Part shown: positions 51,928 through 61,039 of the stretch, piece after piece | Layout: each line of letters begins with the position of its first letter | Position numbering within the stretch: position 1 is the first letter of the stretch | Assembly: GCA_964410965.1 (NCBI GenBank) | Contig: CAYPIY010000014.1 | Coordinates: 1-64,000, forward strand | Reading direction: 5' to 3' | Origin: JBBIRG01 sp964410965 | GTDB taxonomy: Bacteria; CLD3; SB21; JBBIRG01 | Length of the DNA: 64,000 nt | The notes under the pieces: model-generated | Seen by the model: the letters and a program-made list of their open reading frames with translations, nothing else | Database searches by the model: none | What the model was told of the DNA's origin: nothing | Position numbers and translations under genes: made by a program

Positions 51928-53250
51928 ATGGATGAATCCGGTTCAGAGATAACTGTTTTTTTTGTGCTTGTGCTCATATCAGGGCTTTTTTCCTCTGTGG
52001 AGAGGGCGATTTATTCGCTTCCGAAAATCACGCTGAAAAAAATTCAGGCGAGTTCAAACCCGGCATCGAATCTTATTGACTGGTGGGAAAACCGTCCGGC
52101 CGATTTCTTTAACGTTTTGTACGCCGGTAATATCCTGTTCAAGATCGCGGCGGCGGTTCTGGTCACGCCTATGTTTATCCATCTTATGGCTCATTACGGA
52201 TACCCTGAATGGTGGGGAGTCGGGGGAGCGATGATTATTATCTCCTTTTTGGTGCTCCTGCTGGGCGAAGTGATCCCGAACACGATTGCCAGCCATGCGC
52301 CTTCGATCGTTCTGAGAATGCTCGGTCCGATGATGGTGCTGTTCATGAAAGCCCTCCGTCCGCTCGCCTGGCTGTTCCTGCTGACGTCAAAAGGACTGAT
52401 CCGCGTGATGGGCAGCAAGGATGAGACGGTCAACACGAGCGTCACCGAGCAGGAGATCAGGGAAATTGTCGAGGCCGGAGAGGCGGCCGGCGCGATCGAG
52501 CAGACCGAACGCGACATGATCCACAGCATCATCGAGTTCGGCGACACCGTCGTGAAGGAAATCATGGTGCCTCGCGTCAACATGGTCTGCGTGGAAATTT
52601 CGGCGCCCATGGAGGAGATCCTTGAAATCATGGCCAAGGAAAAATTGTCGCGTCTTCCCGTGTATGATCATACCATCGATACGATTTCAGGAATCCTGCA
52701 TATCAAGAACATCCTCAACTGCTGGCGAAAGAACATCAAGGAGATGTCCGCGATCGAGTTTATCGCCATGCCGTATTTCGTTCCGGAAACCAAGCCGGTA
52801 TCTGAATTGCTGAAGGAATTCCAGGCCAACCGCCTGCAGATGGCGATCGTGGTGGATGAATACGGAGGAACCGCGGGCTTGGTGACGATGGAAGACATCC
52901 TTGAGGAAATCGTCGGCGAGATCAAGGATGAGTACGATGAGAATGTCCCCGTCATCAAACCCCAGGACGACGGATCCTATCTTCTGGACGCCTCGCTTGA
53001 GATTGACACGGTCAACGAATCCCTGGACCTGAATCTGCCGACGGAAGATTACCATACCATCGGCGGCTTTCTTCTGTGGGTGCTGAAACGGATGCCGCAT
53101 AAACACGAAACCCTGACGTTCCAAAACCTGAAATGGACCGTGAAAGACGCCGACCGCAAAAGAATTTACAAAGTCCTGCTTGAAATCGAGTGTCCCCCCG
53201 GCGCAGAAAAAGATGATGAATCCGGCGCCAAATTAAAAAACGGGAACTGA
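51928..53250 (+). CDS. CNNM/CorC-family membrane protein (DUF21-CBS-CorC_HlyC)
   Basis: 440 residues. N-terminal CNNM/DUF21 transmembrane domain (about 1-175), paired CBS domains (about 205-330, 'VPRVNMVCVEISAPMEEIL', 'MAIVVDEYGGTAGLVTMEDILEEI') and a C-terminal CorC_HlyC domain ('HTIGGFLLWVLKRMPHKHE'). Prokaryotic CNNM proteins are linked to Mg2+ export; some annotations say hemolysin. Three bases separate it from corA, so the two make a magnesium-related pair. Confidence 0.92.
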   Translation: MDESGSEITVFFVLVLISGLFSSVERAIYSLPKITLKKIQASSNPASNLIDWWENRPADFFNVLYAGNILFKIAAAVLVTPMFIHLMAHYGYPEWWGVGGAMIIISFLVLLLGEVIPNTIASHAPSIVLRMLGPMMVLFMKALRPLAWLFLLTSKGLIRVMGSKDETVNTSVTEQEIREIVEAGEAAGAIEQTERDMIHSIIEFGDTVVKEIMVPRVNMVCVEISAPMEEILEIMAKEKLSRLPVYDHTIDTISGILHIKNILNCWRKNIKEMSAIEFIAMPYFVPETKPVSELLKEFQANRLQMAIVVDEYGGTAGLVTMEDILEEIVGEIKDEYDENVPVIKPQDDGSYLLDASLEIDTVNESLDLNLPTEDYHTIGGFLLWVLKRMPHKHETLTFQNLKWTVKDADRKRIYKVLLEIECPPGAEKDDESGAKLKNGN

Positions 53251-53253
53251 GCC

Positions 53254-54309
53254 ATGTTCACCATTTTCGCTCAACTCAATGAACGGGAGCTGATGAAGTC
53301 CGTCAGCTTTGACGAAATGGTGATTTACCTGAACCAGCCCAAATCCGTATTCTGGCTCGACGTCGAGGATCCCACCGACGAGGATATGGAGGAACTTCAG
53401 GAAGTCTTCAGTTTTCATCCGCTGTGCATTGAAGATTGCCTGTACTATCCCAACAGCCCTAAAATTGACGAATTCGAATCCTATATTTTTATTATTCTCA
53501 ACGAGCCTATTCTCGATGAGGAAAAACAGGAGGTCGTACAGGAGGAACTGGATTTCTTTCTCGGGAAAAATTACCTCGTGTCGGTGCACAAAGGCCCGAA
53601 CCAGACGATCGAAAAAATCAAGAAACGCATGCAGACGGATGTCGTCCTTCATCAATCTCTGAAGTTTCAGCGCGGACAATCCGCACGGGCGATGCTGAAG
53701 GAGAACCTGATTTTCCGGAATTCCGATTTTATCTTTCATGCCATACTCGACACGCTGATTGACCAGTGCTTCCCGATTGTGGACCGCTGGGACGATTTGC
53801 TGGACATCATCGAGGAATCGATGCTGTCGGTACAGGATCCAAAACTGCTTTTGAACCAGCTGATGTCGATCAAACGTCAGCTGACCCAGCTTCGGCGGCT
53901 GATGGGGCCGCACCGTGACATCATTTCCCGGCTGATCCATACCAATAACCAGGCGGTATCGAAAATGTCGCACATGTTTTTCAGGGACATCTACGACCAT
54001 ACCATCCGCCTGAATGAGTTCATCGATTCACACCGTGATTCGGTCACGAATATTCTCGAAACGTATTACTCGTACCAGTCGCATCTCATGAACGAGAATT
54101 CCCAGCGGATCAACCTGATCATGCAGCGGCTTACGATCATCACGACGATTTTCATGCCGCTATCCTTTATCGCCGGCGTATACGGGATGAATTTCACGGT
54201 ATTGCCGGAAAAGGACTGGGAATACGGCTATCCGGCGGTGTTGCTGCTCATGGCCGGCGTGGCGGTGTTTATGTATTTCTTTTTTAAAAAACGGAAATGG
54301 TTTCAATAA
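53254..54309 (+). CDS. corA: CorA-family magnesium/cobalt channel
   Basis: 351 residues. Long cytoplasmic N-terminal domain ('FWLDVEDPTDEDMEEL', 'HPLCIEDCLY'), then the two C-terminal helices with the selectivity motif GMN in 'IAGVYGMNFTVLPEKDW' and the basic tail 'FFFKKRKWFQ'. Forms pentameric Mg2+ channels. Directly behind the CNNM gene. Confidence 0.95.
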   Translation: MFTIFAQLNERELMKSVSFDEMVIYLNQPKSVFWLDVEDPTDEDMEELQEVFSFHPLCIEDCLYYPNSPKIDEFESYIFIILNEPILDEEKQEVVQEELDFFLGKNYLVSVHKGPNQTIEKIKKRMQTDVVLHQSLKFQRGQSARAMLKENLIFRNSDFIFHAILDTLIDQCFPIVDRWDDLLDIIEESMLSVQDPKLLLNQLMSIKRQLTQLRRLMGPHRDIISRLIHTNNQAVSKMSHMFFRDIYDHTIRLNEFIDSHRDSVTNILETYYSYQSHLMNENSQRINLIMQRLTIITTIFMPLSFIAGVYGMNFTVLPEKDWEYGYPAVLLLMAGVAVFMYFFFKKRKWFQ

Positions 54310-54327
54310 CTGAATACAGGAGAACCG

Positions 54328-56583
54328 ATGCATCAGGTTAAATGGCTTCCGGCGGACCGGATCATGGAACCGGAGGTGAATCCGGAACTGGCGAGACATC
54401 ACGGATTGCTGGACGACGAATACGGGCGGATCCTCAGGATACTCGGGCGGACGCCGACTTTCACGGAACTTGGCATTTTCAGCGTCATGTGGAGCGAGCA
54501 CTGCAGTTACAAGAACTCCATCGCACTGCTCAAGACGCTTCCGAAAAAGGGCGCGAATGTTCTCAAGGGCGCCGGCGAGGAAAACGCGGGCCTGATCGAT
54601 ATCGGCAATAATCTCGCCGTAGCGTTTAAGATCGAAAGCCACAACCATCCGTCCGCGGTAGAGCCTTATCAGGGCGCCGCCACGGGCGTAGGCGGGATTC
54701 TCCGCGACATTTTCACCATGGGCGCCCGTCCCATAGCGGCGCTGAACTCACTCCGGTTCGGCGACCTCAAAGAAGCGCGTACGCGCCATCTGTTCGCGAA
54801 TGTCGTCAAAGGCATCGGGGATTACGGCAATTGTTTCGGAGTGCCCACCGTCGCCGGTGAGGTTTATTTCGATGACTGTTATTTTGACAATCCGCTGGTC
54901 AACGCCATGGCGGTGGGAATCGTCCATCATCACCAGACGGCGAGCGCGGTCGCGAAGGGAAAAGGAAATCCCGTGATGATCGTGGGGTCATCGACCGGCC
55001 GCGATGGCATTCACGGCGCGACTTTCGCGTCGGTGGAAATATCAGAGGAAAGCGAATCGAGGAAATCAAACGTCCAGGTCGGCGACCCGTTCACGGAAAA
55101 ACTGCTTCTGGAGGCCACGCTGGAAGCGATTCAGTCGGGATACATCATCGGGATCCAGGATATGGGCGCGGCGGGACTCACCTGCTCCGGCTCGGAAATG
55201 AGCGCCAAAGGCCAGTCGGGAATGGAGATCGAACTGTCGCTCGTACCGGTCCGCGAAGACAACATGACGCCGTATGAGATCATGCTTTCAGAGAGCCAGG
55301 AACGGATGCTGCTGGTCGCCGAAAAGGGTCATGAATCCGAAGTACAGAAAATATTTGAGAAATGGGATCTTCATGCGGTCATCATCGGGCAGGTGACGGA
55401 TGACGGATTGCTTCGAGTGAAATACCAGGGCAGGACATTCGCCGAGATTCCGGCGCATGAACTCGTACTGGGCGGAGGCGCGCCCGTGTATCAACGGGAA
55501 ACGCAAAAACCGGATTATGTGGAGGAATTAAAAAAACTCGATGTAGATTCTCTTCGTGTTCCGTTTGACCTGAATCACACTCTGAAACAACTTCTCGCGT
55601 CTCCTAATATCGCCAGCAAAGAATGGGTGTATGAACAGTATGATTCCATGGTTCGCACCAATACGGTCGTGACGCCGGGCAGCGACGCGGCGGTGATCCG
55701 TATCAAAGGAACAACCAAAGCGCTCGCGACGAAAGTGGACTGCAACGCGCGATATGTGTACCTGAATCCGAAACGGGGAACGATGATCGCGGTGGCGGAA
55801 GCCGCGCGGAATGTCGTGTGTTCCGGGGCGAAACCGACAGCGATCACCAATTGCCTGAATTTCGGGAATCCTTACAAACCGGGCATGTACTGGCAGTTCA
55901 AGGAAGCGATCGACGGTATGCGTGAAGCCTGCCTTGCCTTCGATACGCCCGTCACGGGCGGAAACGTGAGCTTCTACAACGAGAGCCCGGATTACGCCGT
56001 TTATCCGACGCCGACAATCGGCATGATCGGCATCATTGACCATGTGTGGAAAACCGTTACATCATGGTTTAAGGACGAGGGCGACCTGATTTTCCTGATC
56101 GGAAAAAACGGAGACGAAATCGGCGGCAGTGAATACCTGAAATTAATTCACGGAAAAGTTTGCGGCGACATTCCTCAATTGAATCTTGATTATGAGAAAG
56201 CGGTTCAGAAAACGGTGCTCGACGCGATTGATCACGGATCGGTGAAGTCCGCGCATGACGTGTCCGACGGAGGGCTGGCTGTGGCGCTGGCGGAATGTTG
56301 TTTTCAGAATTCCGGCCGCCGCGTAATCGGAGCTAAAATTAATATACAATCTGATATTCGTCCTGATTTGCTGTTATTCGGGGAAACCCAGTCAAGAGTG
56401 ATCGTGACGGTTCCCGACTGCCGTGCCGATCTTGTTCCTCAGCTTGCCAAAGCCAACGGCGTCGAGGCCGTTCAAATCGGAGTTGTCGGAGGATCGCACC
56501 TGACGATTAACGACTGGATTCACCTTCGCGTCAGGGAAATGGAAACTGTCTACCGTTCCGCCATTGCGCAAAGAATGCAATAA
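54328..56583 (+). CDS. purL: Phosphoribosylformylglycinamidine synthase subunit PurL
   Basis: 751 residues, the small type that works with PurS and PurQ. Seen: 'FSVMWSEHCSYKNS', the ATP/substrate motif 'KIESHNHPSAVEPYQGAATGVGGI', 'GSSTGRDGIHGATFAS', 'MLSESQERMLLV' and 'SAHDVSDGGLAVALAE'. Catalyses step 4 of purine synthesis. purS and purQ are not in the window. AGGAG precedes the ATG by 8 bases. Confidence 0.97.
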   Translation: MHQVKWLPADRIMEPEVNPELARHHGLLDDEYGRILRILGRTPTFTELGIFSVMWSEHCSYKNSIALLKTLPKKGANVLKGAGEENAGLIDIGNNLAVAFKIESHNHPSAVEPYQGAATGVGGILRDIFTMGARPIAALNSLRFGDLKEARTRHLFANVVKGIGDYGNCFGVPTVAGEVYFDDCYFDNPLVNAMAVGIVHHHQTASAVAKGKGNPVMIVGSSTGRDGIHGATFASVEISEESESRKSNVQVGDPFTEKLLLEATLEAIQSGYIIGIQDMGAAGLTCSGSEMSAKGQSGMEIELSLVPVREDNMTPYEIMLSESQERMLLVAEKGHESEVQKIFEKWDLHAVIIGQVTDDGLLRVKYQGRTFAEIPAHELVLGGGAPVYQRETQKPDYVEELKKLDVDSLRVPFDLNHTLKQLLASPNIASKEWVYEQYDSMVRTNTVVTPGSDAAVIRIKGTTKALATKVDCNARYVYLNPKRGTMIAVAEAARNVVCSGAKPTAITNCLNFGNPYKPGMYWQFKEAIDGMREACLAFDTPVTGGNVSFYNESPDYAVYPTPTIGMIGIIDHVWKTVTSWFKDEGDLIFLIGKNGDEIGGSEYLKLIHGKVCGDIPQLNLDYEKAVQKTVLDAIDHGSVKSAHDVSDGGLAVALAECCFQNSGRRVIGAKINIQSDIRPDLLLFGETQSRVIVTVPDCRADLVPQLAKANGVEAVQIGVVGGSHLTINDWIHLRVREMETVYRSAIAQRMQ

Positions 56584-56598
56584 ACTCAGAAAGGGAGT

Positions 56599-57057
56599 AT
56601 GAATGTGAAAGCAGTATTGTTCCTTTTATTAACAGTCTTTTTGAGCTTCTGTGTCATACCGATATTCCTTTCCGCTCAGGAAGAGGATGAAACGGTCTCG
56701 GCGACTATTCTTTATGACGCATCCGGAAGCCGGATCGGAGAAATCGGGCAGGACGGCGTCGTCTATGATAAAGCCGGAAGCCGCATCGGCGAATTCGGAT
56801 CCGACGGTACGGTATACGACGCCGCGGGAAGCCGCATCGGGGAAGTCACCAGCGAAGGGTATGTGTATGACGCCTCCGGAAGCCGTTTGGGCGAGATCGA
56901 TACCGAAGGCGTCGTGTACGACAAGTCCGGCAGCCGGATCGGCCAGGTCACTTCAAAAACAGTGTATGACGTTTCCGGATCACGGATCGGGGAGGCGGAC
57001 GGCAACGCAAGTACGGATCACATCGCCGCTTTTTTCTTTTTCTTTTTTGTAAAATAA
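56599..57057 (+). CDS. Secreted 17-residue-repeat protein (beta-flower type)
   Basis: 152 residues. Signal peptide ending FLSAQ, a short acidic stretch, then six near-identical units of about 17 residues with consensus (V)YDxxGSRIGE(I/V)xxxG, and a C-terminus rich in phenylalanine (AAFFFFFFVK). The pattern resembles small '5-fold beta-flower' proteins known from FCB bacteria; that name is from memory and should be tested. Function unknown. It lies between purL and the carbonic anhydrase gene. Confidence 0.75.
   Translation: MNVKAVLFLLLTVFLSFCVIPIFLSAQEEDETVSATILYDASGSRIGEIGQDGVVYDKAGSRIGEFGSDGTVYDAAGSRIGEVTSEGYVYDASGSRLGEIDTEGVVYDKSGSRIGQVTSKTVYDVSGSRIGEADGNASTDHIAAFFFFFFVK
56707..57009 (+). 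repeat. In-frame tandem repeat, 51-base period
   Basis: Six units encoding YDxxGSRIGE blocks; five of 51 bases and one of 48. Similar at DNA level as well, e.g. repeated GGAAGCCGCATCGG and GGAAGCCGGATCGG, so unit number may vary between strains. Confidence 0.8.
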
Positions 57058-57088
57058 TATATACATTATCATCCAACCGAGGTTTCCC

Positions 57089-57631
57089 ATGAATTTCAAA
57101 AGCCCCGAGGTTTTCCGTTTAAGCGAATGCAAACTGGATATCCACGATTCCGCGTTCATCGCCGATTCGGCAACGGTGGTCGGAAACGTCAGAATTGACA
57201 AAAACGCCAGCATATGGTTCGGCGCTGTATTACGCGGCGACATGTGCCCGATCGTGATCGGGGAAAACACGAACATCCAGGACAATACCGTGATCCATGT
57301 GGACTGGAACCTCCCGGCGATCATCAGTCCGAACGTATCGGTCGGGCACAGCGTGGTGATTCACGGCGCGAAGATCGGTTCCAACTGCATCATCGGCATG
57401 CACTCGACGATTTTAAGCGGAGCGGAAATCGGCGAGAACTGTATTATCGCGGCGGGAGCGGTGGTCATGCAGGGTCAGGTCATTCCGCCGAACTCGGTCG
57501 TGATGGGCATCCCCGCGCAGGTCAAAAAACAGGTCGATGCCAAGACACTGGAGATGATTACAAAAAACTGGCAAATTTATTGCGATTACGCGAAAGAATT
57601 CAGGCAGTCCGTTTACCATAAAAAACTTTAA
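57089..57631 (+). CDS. Gamma-class carbonic anhydrase family protein (YrdA/PaaY type)
   Basis: 180 residues of left-handed beta-helix hexapeptide repeats. Metal-binding histidines are in 'TVIHVDWN', 'VGHSVVIHGAK' and 'IIGMHSTIL'. The family includes carbonic anhydrases and thioesterase-like regulators, so activity is not certain. It precedes a membrane transporter gene by 24 bp. Confidence 0.88.
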   Translation: MNFKSPEVFRLSECKLDIHDSAFIADSATVVGNVRIDKNASIWFGAVLRGDMCPIVIGENTNIQDNTVIHVDWNLPAIISPNVSVGHSVVIHGAKIGSNCIIGMHSTILSGAEIGENCIIAAGAVVMQGQVIPPNSVVMGIPAQVKKQVDAKTLEMITKNWQIYCDYAKEFRQSVYHKKL

Positions 57632-57655
57632 TGAAACCAGAAAGGAATATTTCCT

Positions 57656-59104
57656 ATGGAATCTCTTACCAAACTGAAGAACAAGATTTTTACCGCGCCG
57701 GTCATCACCGGGATTTTTGTCACGGTGGTCTTGTTTTTCATCATGACCATGTTTTCTTCCGAACCCGTTCTGCGTCATGAAATCAAAGACGGTCAGGAAA
57801 CCATGAACTGGCTTTTGTTCGGCATTCGAGTTGAATTCATATTTTTCGGCCTGACGCTGGTCTGTGTCGCGTTATTCCATCATGCGGTATTGCAGGTCGC
57901 GCTGACGGGCCTGAGCGTCATTCTCGCCTATAAACTGATATTCACCGATTTTAACGTGTGGCATCACATGTTCGGGGGCACGCACCCGATCTGGCGCGAA
58001 ATGGCCGACAAAGAACTCCGCGAGGGTGAATGGCCGATCCTGCTTAATCTTCTTGGATTACTGATCGGATTCGCGATCTTGGCGAAACATTTTGAGGAAT
58101 CCAAAGTTCCGGATATACTTCCCAAGTGGCTGCCGAAAGGCGTCATGGGCGGCGTCATGCTGCTCGTATTGGTGTTCATTTTATCCTCCTTTCTGGATAA
58201 TATCGCCGCGGCGATGATCGGCGGAACGATCGCGCTGGTTGTTTTTAGAAAGAATGTTCATATCGGATTTATCGCGGCGATTGTCGCGGCCAGCAATGCC
58301 GGGGGTTCCGGAAGCGTTGTGGGCGATACGACCACAACCATGATGTGGATCGACGGCGTCGCGGCGGCTGATGTTCTTCATGCCTACGGCGCGGCTATTC
58401 CCGCACTGCTTGTTTTCGCATTCATCGCTGCTCGTCAGCAGCATCAACTCCAACCGCTCGAAATGGCCGATATTACAGGCATCAAGATCGACTGGGTAAA
58501 AATTATCATCGTGGCGATGATCCTTGCCGGCACCATCGCGACCAATGTATTGTTTGATTTTCCGGCGCTGGGAGTCTGGGCGGCGATCCTGGTCGGCGCG
58601 ACGTTCAGTAAGACCCCGTGGCATGAAATTCCCAGCGCGTTCAAGGGCAGCGTGTTCCTGCTGTCGCTTGTGACCTGTGCGTCGATGATGCCCGTGAATG
58701 AATTGCCGCCCGCAACATGGCAATCGGCATTTTCACTGGGTTTCATTTCCGCCGTGTTTGACAACATCCCGCTGACCAAGCTTGCGCTTGACCAGGGCGG
58801 ATACGACTGGGGAGTGCTCGCCTACACCGTCGGTTTCGGCGGATCGATGATCTGGTTCGGATCCTCAGCCGGCGTAGCGATTTCCAACACGTTCCCGAAA
58901 GCCAAGTCCGTCGTGTTCTGGCTTAAAGACGGCTGGCATGTCGCTGTGGCTTATATCATTGGGTTCTTTATTATGCTCTATTTATTAGGCTGGGCTCCTC
59001 ATGAACCGCACCGCAAGGAAGGCTCCAAAAAGAAAAGCGGTCATGGAGCAGTCATACAGAAACCGGTTCAGCTTGAATACGGAAGTTTCGCGCATATCCG
59101 GTAA
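57656..59104 (+). CDS. Ion transporter superfamily permease (NhaD/citrate-transporter-like)
   Basis: 482 residues with about 11-12 membrane helices. The signature 'SSFLDNIAAAMIGGTIAL' and the second-half 'FISAVFDNIPLTKLALDQGG', each with a D-N pair in a discontinuous helix, are typical of the IT superfamily (NhaD Na+/H+ antiporters, ArsB, CitMHS). The substrate (Na+, or a carboxylate) cannot be decided by eye. Charged, histidine- and lysine-rich C-terminal tail. Last gene of the CNNM-to-transporter run. Confidence 0.85.
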   Translation: MESLTKLKNKIFTAPVITGIFVTVVLFFIMTMFSSEPVLRHEIKDGQETMNWLLFGIRVEFIFFGLTLVCVALFHHAVLQVALTGLSVILAYKLIFTDFNVWHHMFGGTHPIWREMADKELREGEWPILLNLLGLLIGFAILAKHFEESKVPDILPKWLPKGVMGGVMLLVLVFILSSFLDNIAAAMIGGTIALVVFRKNVHIGFIAAIVAASNAGGSGSVVGDTTTTMMWIDGVAAADVLHAYGAAIPALLVFAFIAARQQHQLQPLEMADITGIKIDWVKIIIVAMILAGTIATNVLFDFPALGVWAAILVGATFSKTPWHEIPSAFKGSVFLLSLVTCASMMPVNELPPATWQSAFSLGFISAVFDNIPLTKLALDQGGYDWGVLAYTVGFGGSMIWFGSSAGVAISNTFPKAKSVVFWLKDGWHVAVAYIIGFFIMLYLLGWAPHEPHRKEGSKKKSGHGAVIQKPVQLEYGSFAHIR

Positions 59105-59118
59105 TTTTCGATAACTAC

Positions 59119-59157
59119 AAACCGGTCTGCCGTTCCGTCAGACCGGTTTTTCTTTCC
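59119..59157 (+). terminator. Strong terminator after the transporter gene
   Basis: Perfect 11-bp stem AAACCGGTCTG / CAGACCGGTTT, 9-base loop, followed by TTCTTTCC. Confidence 0.85.
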
Positions 59158-59177
59158 ATACTATGTGTAAAGTCAAT

Positions 59178-59975
59178 ATGAAAAAAGTCAGATTCGGAGA
59201 ATGGATTTCGGAGGGTTTTCAGTTGCTGAAAGCAGAATGGCAAACCTGGGTTCTGATCAGCCTGATATATTTCATTCCGGTCGGGATTATTTATGGGATT
59301 TCGCAGATCATCAGTTTCCAGTTCAGCCAGCATATGAATGTGAACGCACGATCGCTGGAGGATTTGATTCAGATCTTTTCGCAGAGCCTCGCCCAGTCGC
59401 TGATCCTGAGCCTGGTAACGGCGTTCGCGATGAATTTCGTTCAGGCGTTTCTCCTCGGAGGAATGTATAAGGCGGCGTTCAAGCAGATCCGCGGAGAATC
59501 CATAAGCGTCGGTGACCTTTTCAGCGGCACGGATTTGTTCGTGAAAATCCTCGTCGCTTCGGTGCTGCTGACCATCATTCAGTTTGTCACGGTGATGATT
59601 TGTTATATCCCGATGCTGGTCGCGCAGGGACTGCTGTTTTTCACCATACCGCTGATCGTACGGCAGAATCTTGAGCCGGTCGAGGCGCTGAAGTCCAGTT
59701 ATCAGGAGACGAAGCAGGACTGGCTGATGTTCATCCTGTACGCGTTTGTAGTCAATGTTCTTGCGTTTATCGGCGTGATCGCCTGCCTGATCGGAATTTT
59801 ATTTACGTTCCCGCTGCTTGTGATCCTTTCGGCGGTGGCGTACCGGGATTGTTTTGAGGCTGACACTCCCATGACGCGGGCCGAGGCCCTGTCAACCAAA
59901 TTCTGTCATGCCTGCGGCCAGCCGCTGGATGTGAAAGCGAATTTCTGCGGAAAATGCGGGGCAAGCCAGGTATGA
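59178..59975 (+). CDS. DUF4013-like membrane protein with zinc ribbon, copy 1
   Basis: 265 residues. Starts 'MKKVRFGEWISEGFQLLKAEW', has about four or five membrane segments and ends in a short zinc ribbon, 'KFCHACGQPLDVKANFCGKC' (two CxxC pairs). An ATG five codons upstream (59163) is possible. It shares its architecture, and the 'MYKAAFKQIRGE' / 'LYLTAFKQIRGE' segment, with the next gene, marking a tandem duplication. Function of the family is unknown. Confidence 0.8.
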   Translation: MKKVRFGEWISEGFQLLKAEWQTWVLISLIYFIPVGIIYGISQIISFQFSQHMNVNARSLEDLIQIFSQSLAQSLILSLVTAFAMNFVQAFLLGGMYKAAFKQIRGESISVGDLFSGTDLFVKILVASVLLTIIQFVTVMICYIPMLVAQGLLFFTIPLIVRQNLEPVEALKSSYQETKQDWLMFILYAFVVNVLAFIGVIACLIGILFTFPLLVILSAVAYRDCFEADTPMTRAEALSTKFCHACGQPLDVKANFCGKCGASQV

Positions 59976-60040
59976 TCCCGGCAGTAGAATTCATTCAGTT
60001 AACGTTGTACATTTAAACCGTAATTCATGCGAGGATCAAT

Positions 60041-60823
60041 ATGTCTGGTGAAAATATAGTAAAATTCGGCGACTGGATTTCCGGGGGCTGGAACCTGTTC
60101 AAACAAGAATGGAAAACCTGGTCGCTCATGGGAGCGATTTTTTTCCTGCCCGTTCTGATTATCATCATCGCAGCGGCAATCGGAATCCTTCTGCTGTCCG
60201 CGCGCGGAAAACCGGATGCCGCCTTCGTCACGGGCATGATCGCGGTCCTTTTTCTGATGATGGCGGGAATCCTCGTCTATGTCAGTTATGTGACAGGCGG
60301 GTTGTACCTTACTGCCTTTAAGCAGATCCGGGGCGAAAAAATCGGGGTATCGGACATCTGGTCCGGCGGAGCGTTTACCCTGAAAATCCTCGGCGCCAGC
60401 ATCATCATTACATTCTTAACGCTCATCGGCGCGATCATGTGTTACTTTCCGGCTTTCGTGGTCGGCGGATGGCTGTACTTTACTCTGCCGCTGATCGTGA
60501 AGAAAGGACTCGGGGTCTTTGACGCCATGGGCAGGAGTTTCGACCTGACGAAAAAAGGCTGGTTCATGTTCACGTTATTCGCCTTTGTGGTCGGCATGAT
60601 ATCGCAGATCGGCGTGTACGCGTGCTATGTGGGAATCGTTTTTACGCTTCCCCTGCTGTACACGATCTCCGCGGTGGCTTATACCGACTGCTTCGAGGGA
60701 GGATATCATCCGGAGGGCCAGGAAGTCCAGGGCGGTACGCCATCCCGGCATTGTTCTTCATGCGGAAAGCCCATTCCGGCGGATGCCAATTTCTGCGGCC
60801 ATTGCGGAAGCGGCCAGCGGTAA
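60041..60823 (+). CDS. DUF4013-like membrane protein with zinc ribbon, copy 2
   Basis: 260 residues, paralog of the preceding gene: 'VKFGDWISGGWNLFKQEW', shared 'TAFKQIRGEKI', membrane segments in the same order and a C-terminal ribbon 'RHCSSCGKPIPADANFCGHC'. GAGGATCA precedes the ATG. 65 bp separate the copies. The ribbon faces the cytoplasm if the N-terminus is inside. Confidence 0.8.
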   Translation: MSGENIVKFGDWISGGWNLFKQEWKTWSLMGAIFFLPVLIIIIAAAIGILLLSARGKPDAAFVTGMIAVLFLMMAGILVYVSYVTGGLYLTAFKQIRGEKIGVSDIWSGGAFTLKILGASIIITFLTLIGAIMCYFPAFVVGGWLYFTLPLIVKKGLGVFDAMGRSFDLTKKGWFMFTLFAFVVGMISQIGVYACYVGIVFTLPLLYTISAVAYTDCFEGGYHPEGQEVQGGTPSRHCSSCGKPIPADANFCGHCGSGQR

Positions 60824-60909
60824 ATCGTGACGTTCCGTTATGAAAAGGAACCTGGATAACACGGGTTTCACCGATTCACCCGGTTGAGACAGCAATAATA
60901 TTGATGGGT

Positions 60910-60956
60910 AATCCGTTTTATCCGTGAAATTCGTGTTCGCATTTATCCGCATTCAG
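60910..60956. repeat. Intergenic repeat with ATCCGT/TTCGTG units
   Basis: Contains AATCCGT, TATCCGTG, ATTCGTG and TATCCGC in close succession, a quasi-periodic string of the type seen as dispersed repeats in environmental genomes. No second copy is in this window, so the call is weak. Confidence 0.35.
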
Positions 60957-60966
60957 TTCTTTTCAG

Positions 60967-60994
60967 TTGATTACATTGAAATTTTTTTTATATT
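60967..60994 (+). promoter_or_regulatory. Promoter of the UbiA-family gene
   Basis: TTGATT (60967-60972), 16 bp, TATATT (60989-60994). Start near 61001, about 40 nt upstream of the ATG. Confidence 0.5.
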
Positions 60995-61039
60995 TGGCGT
61001 TTTACTGGACAGCAATATTAACTTGAAAAAAGGGAAAAT

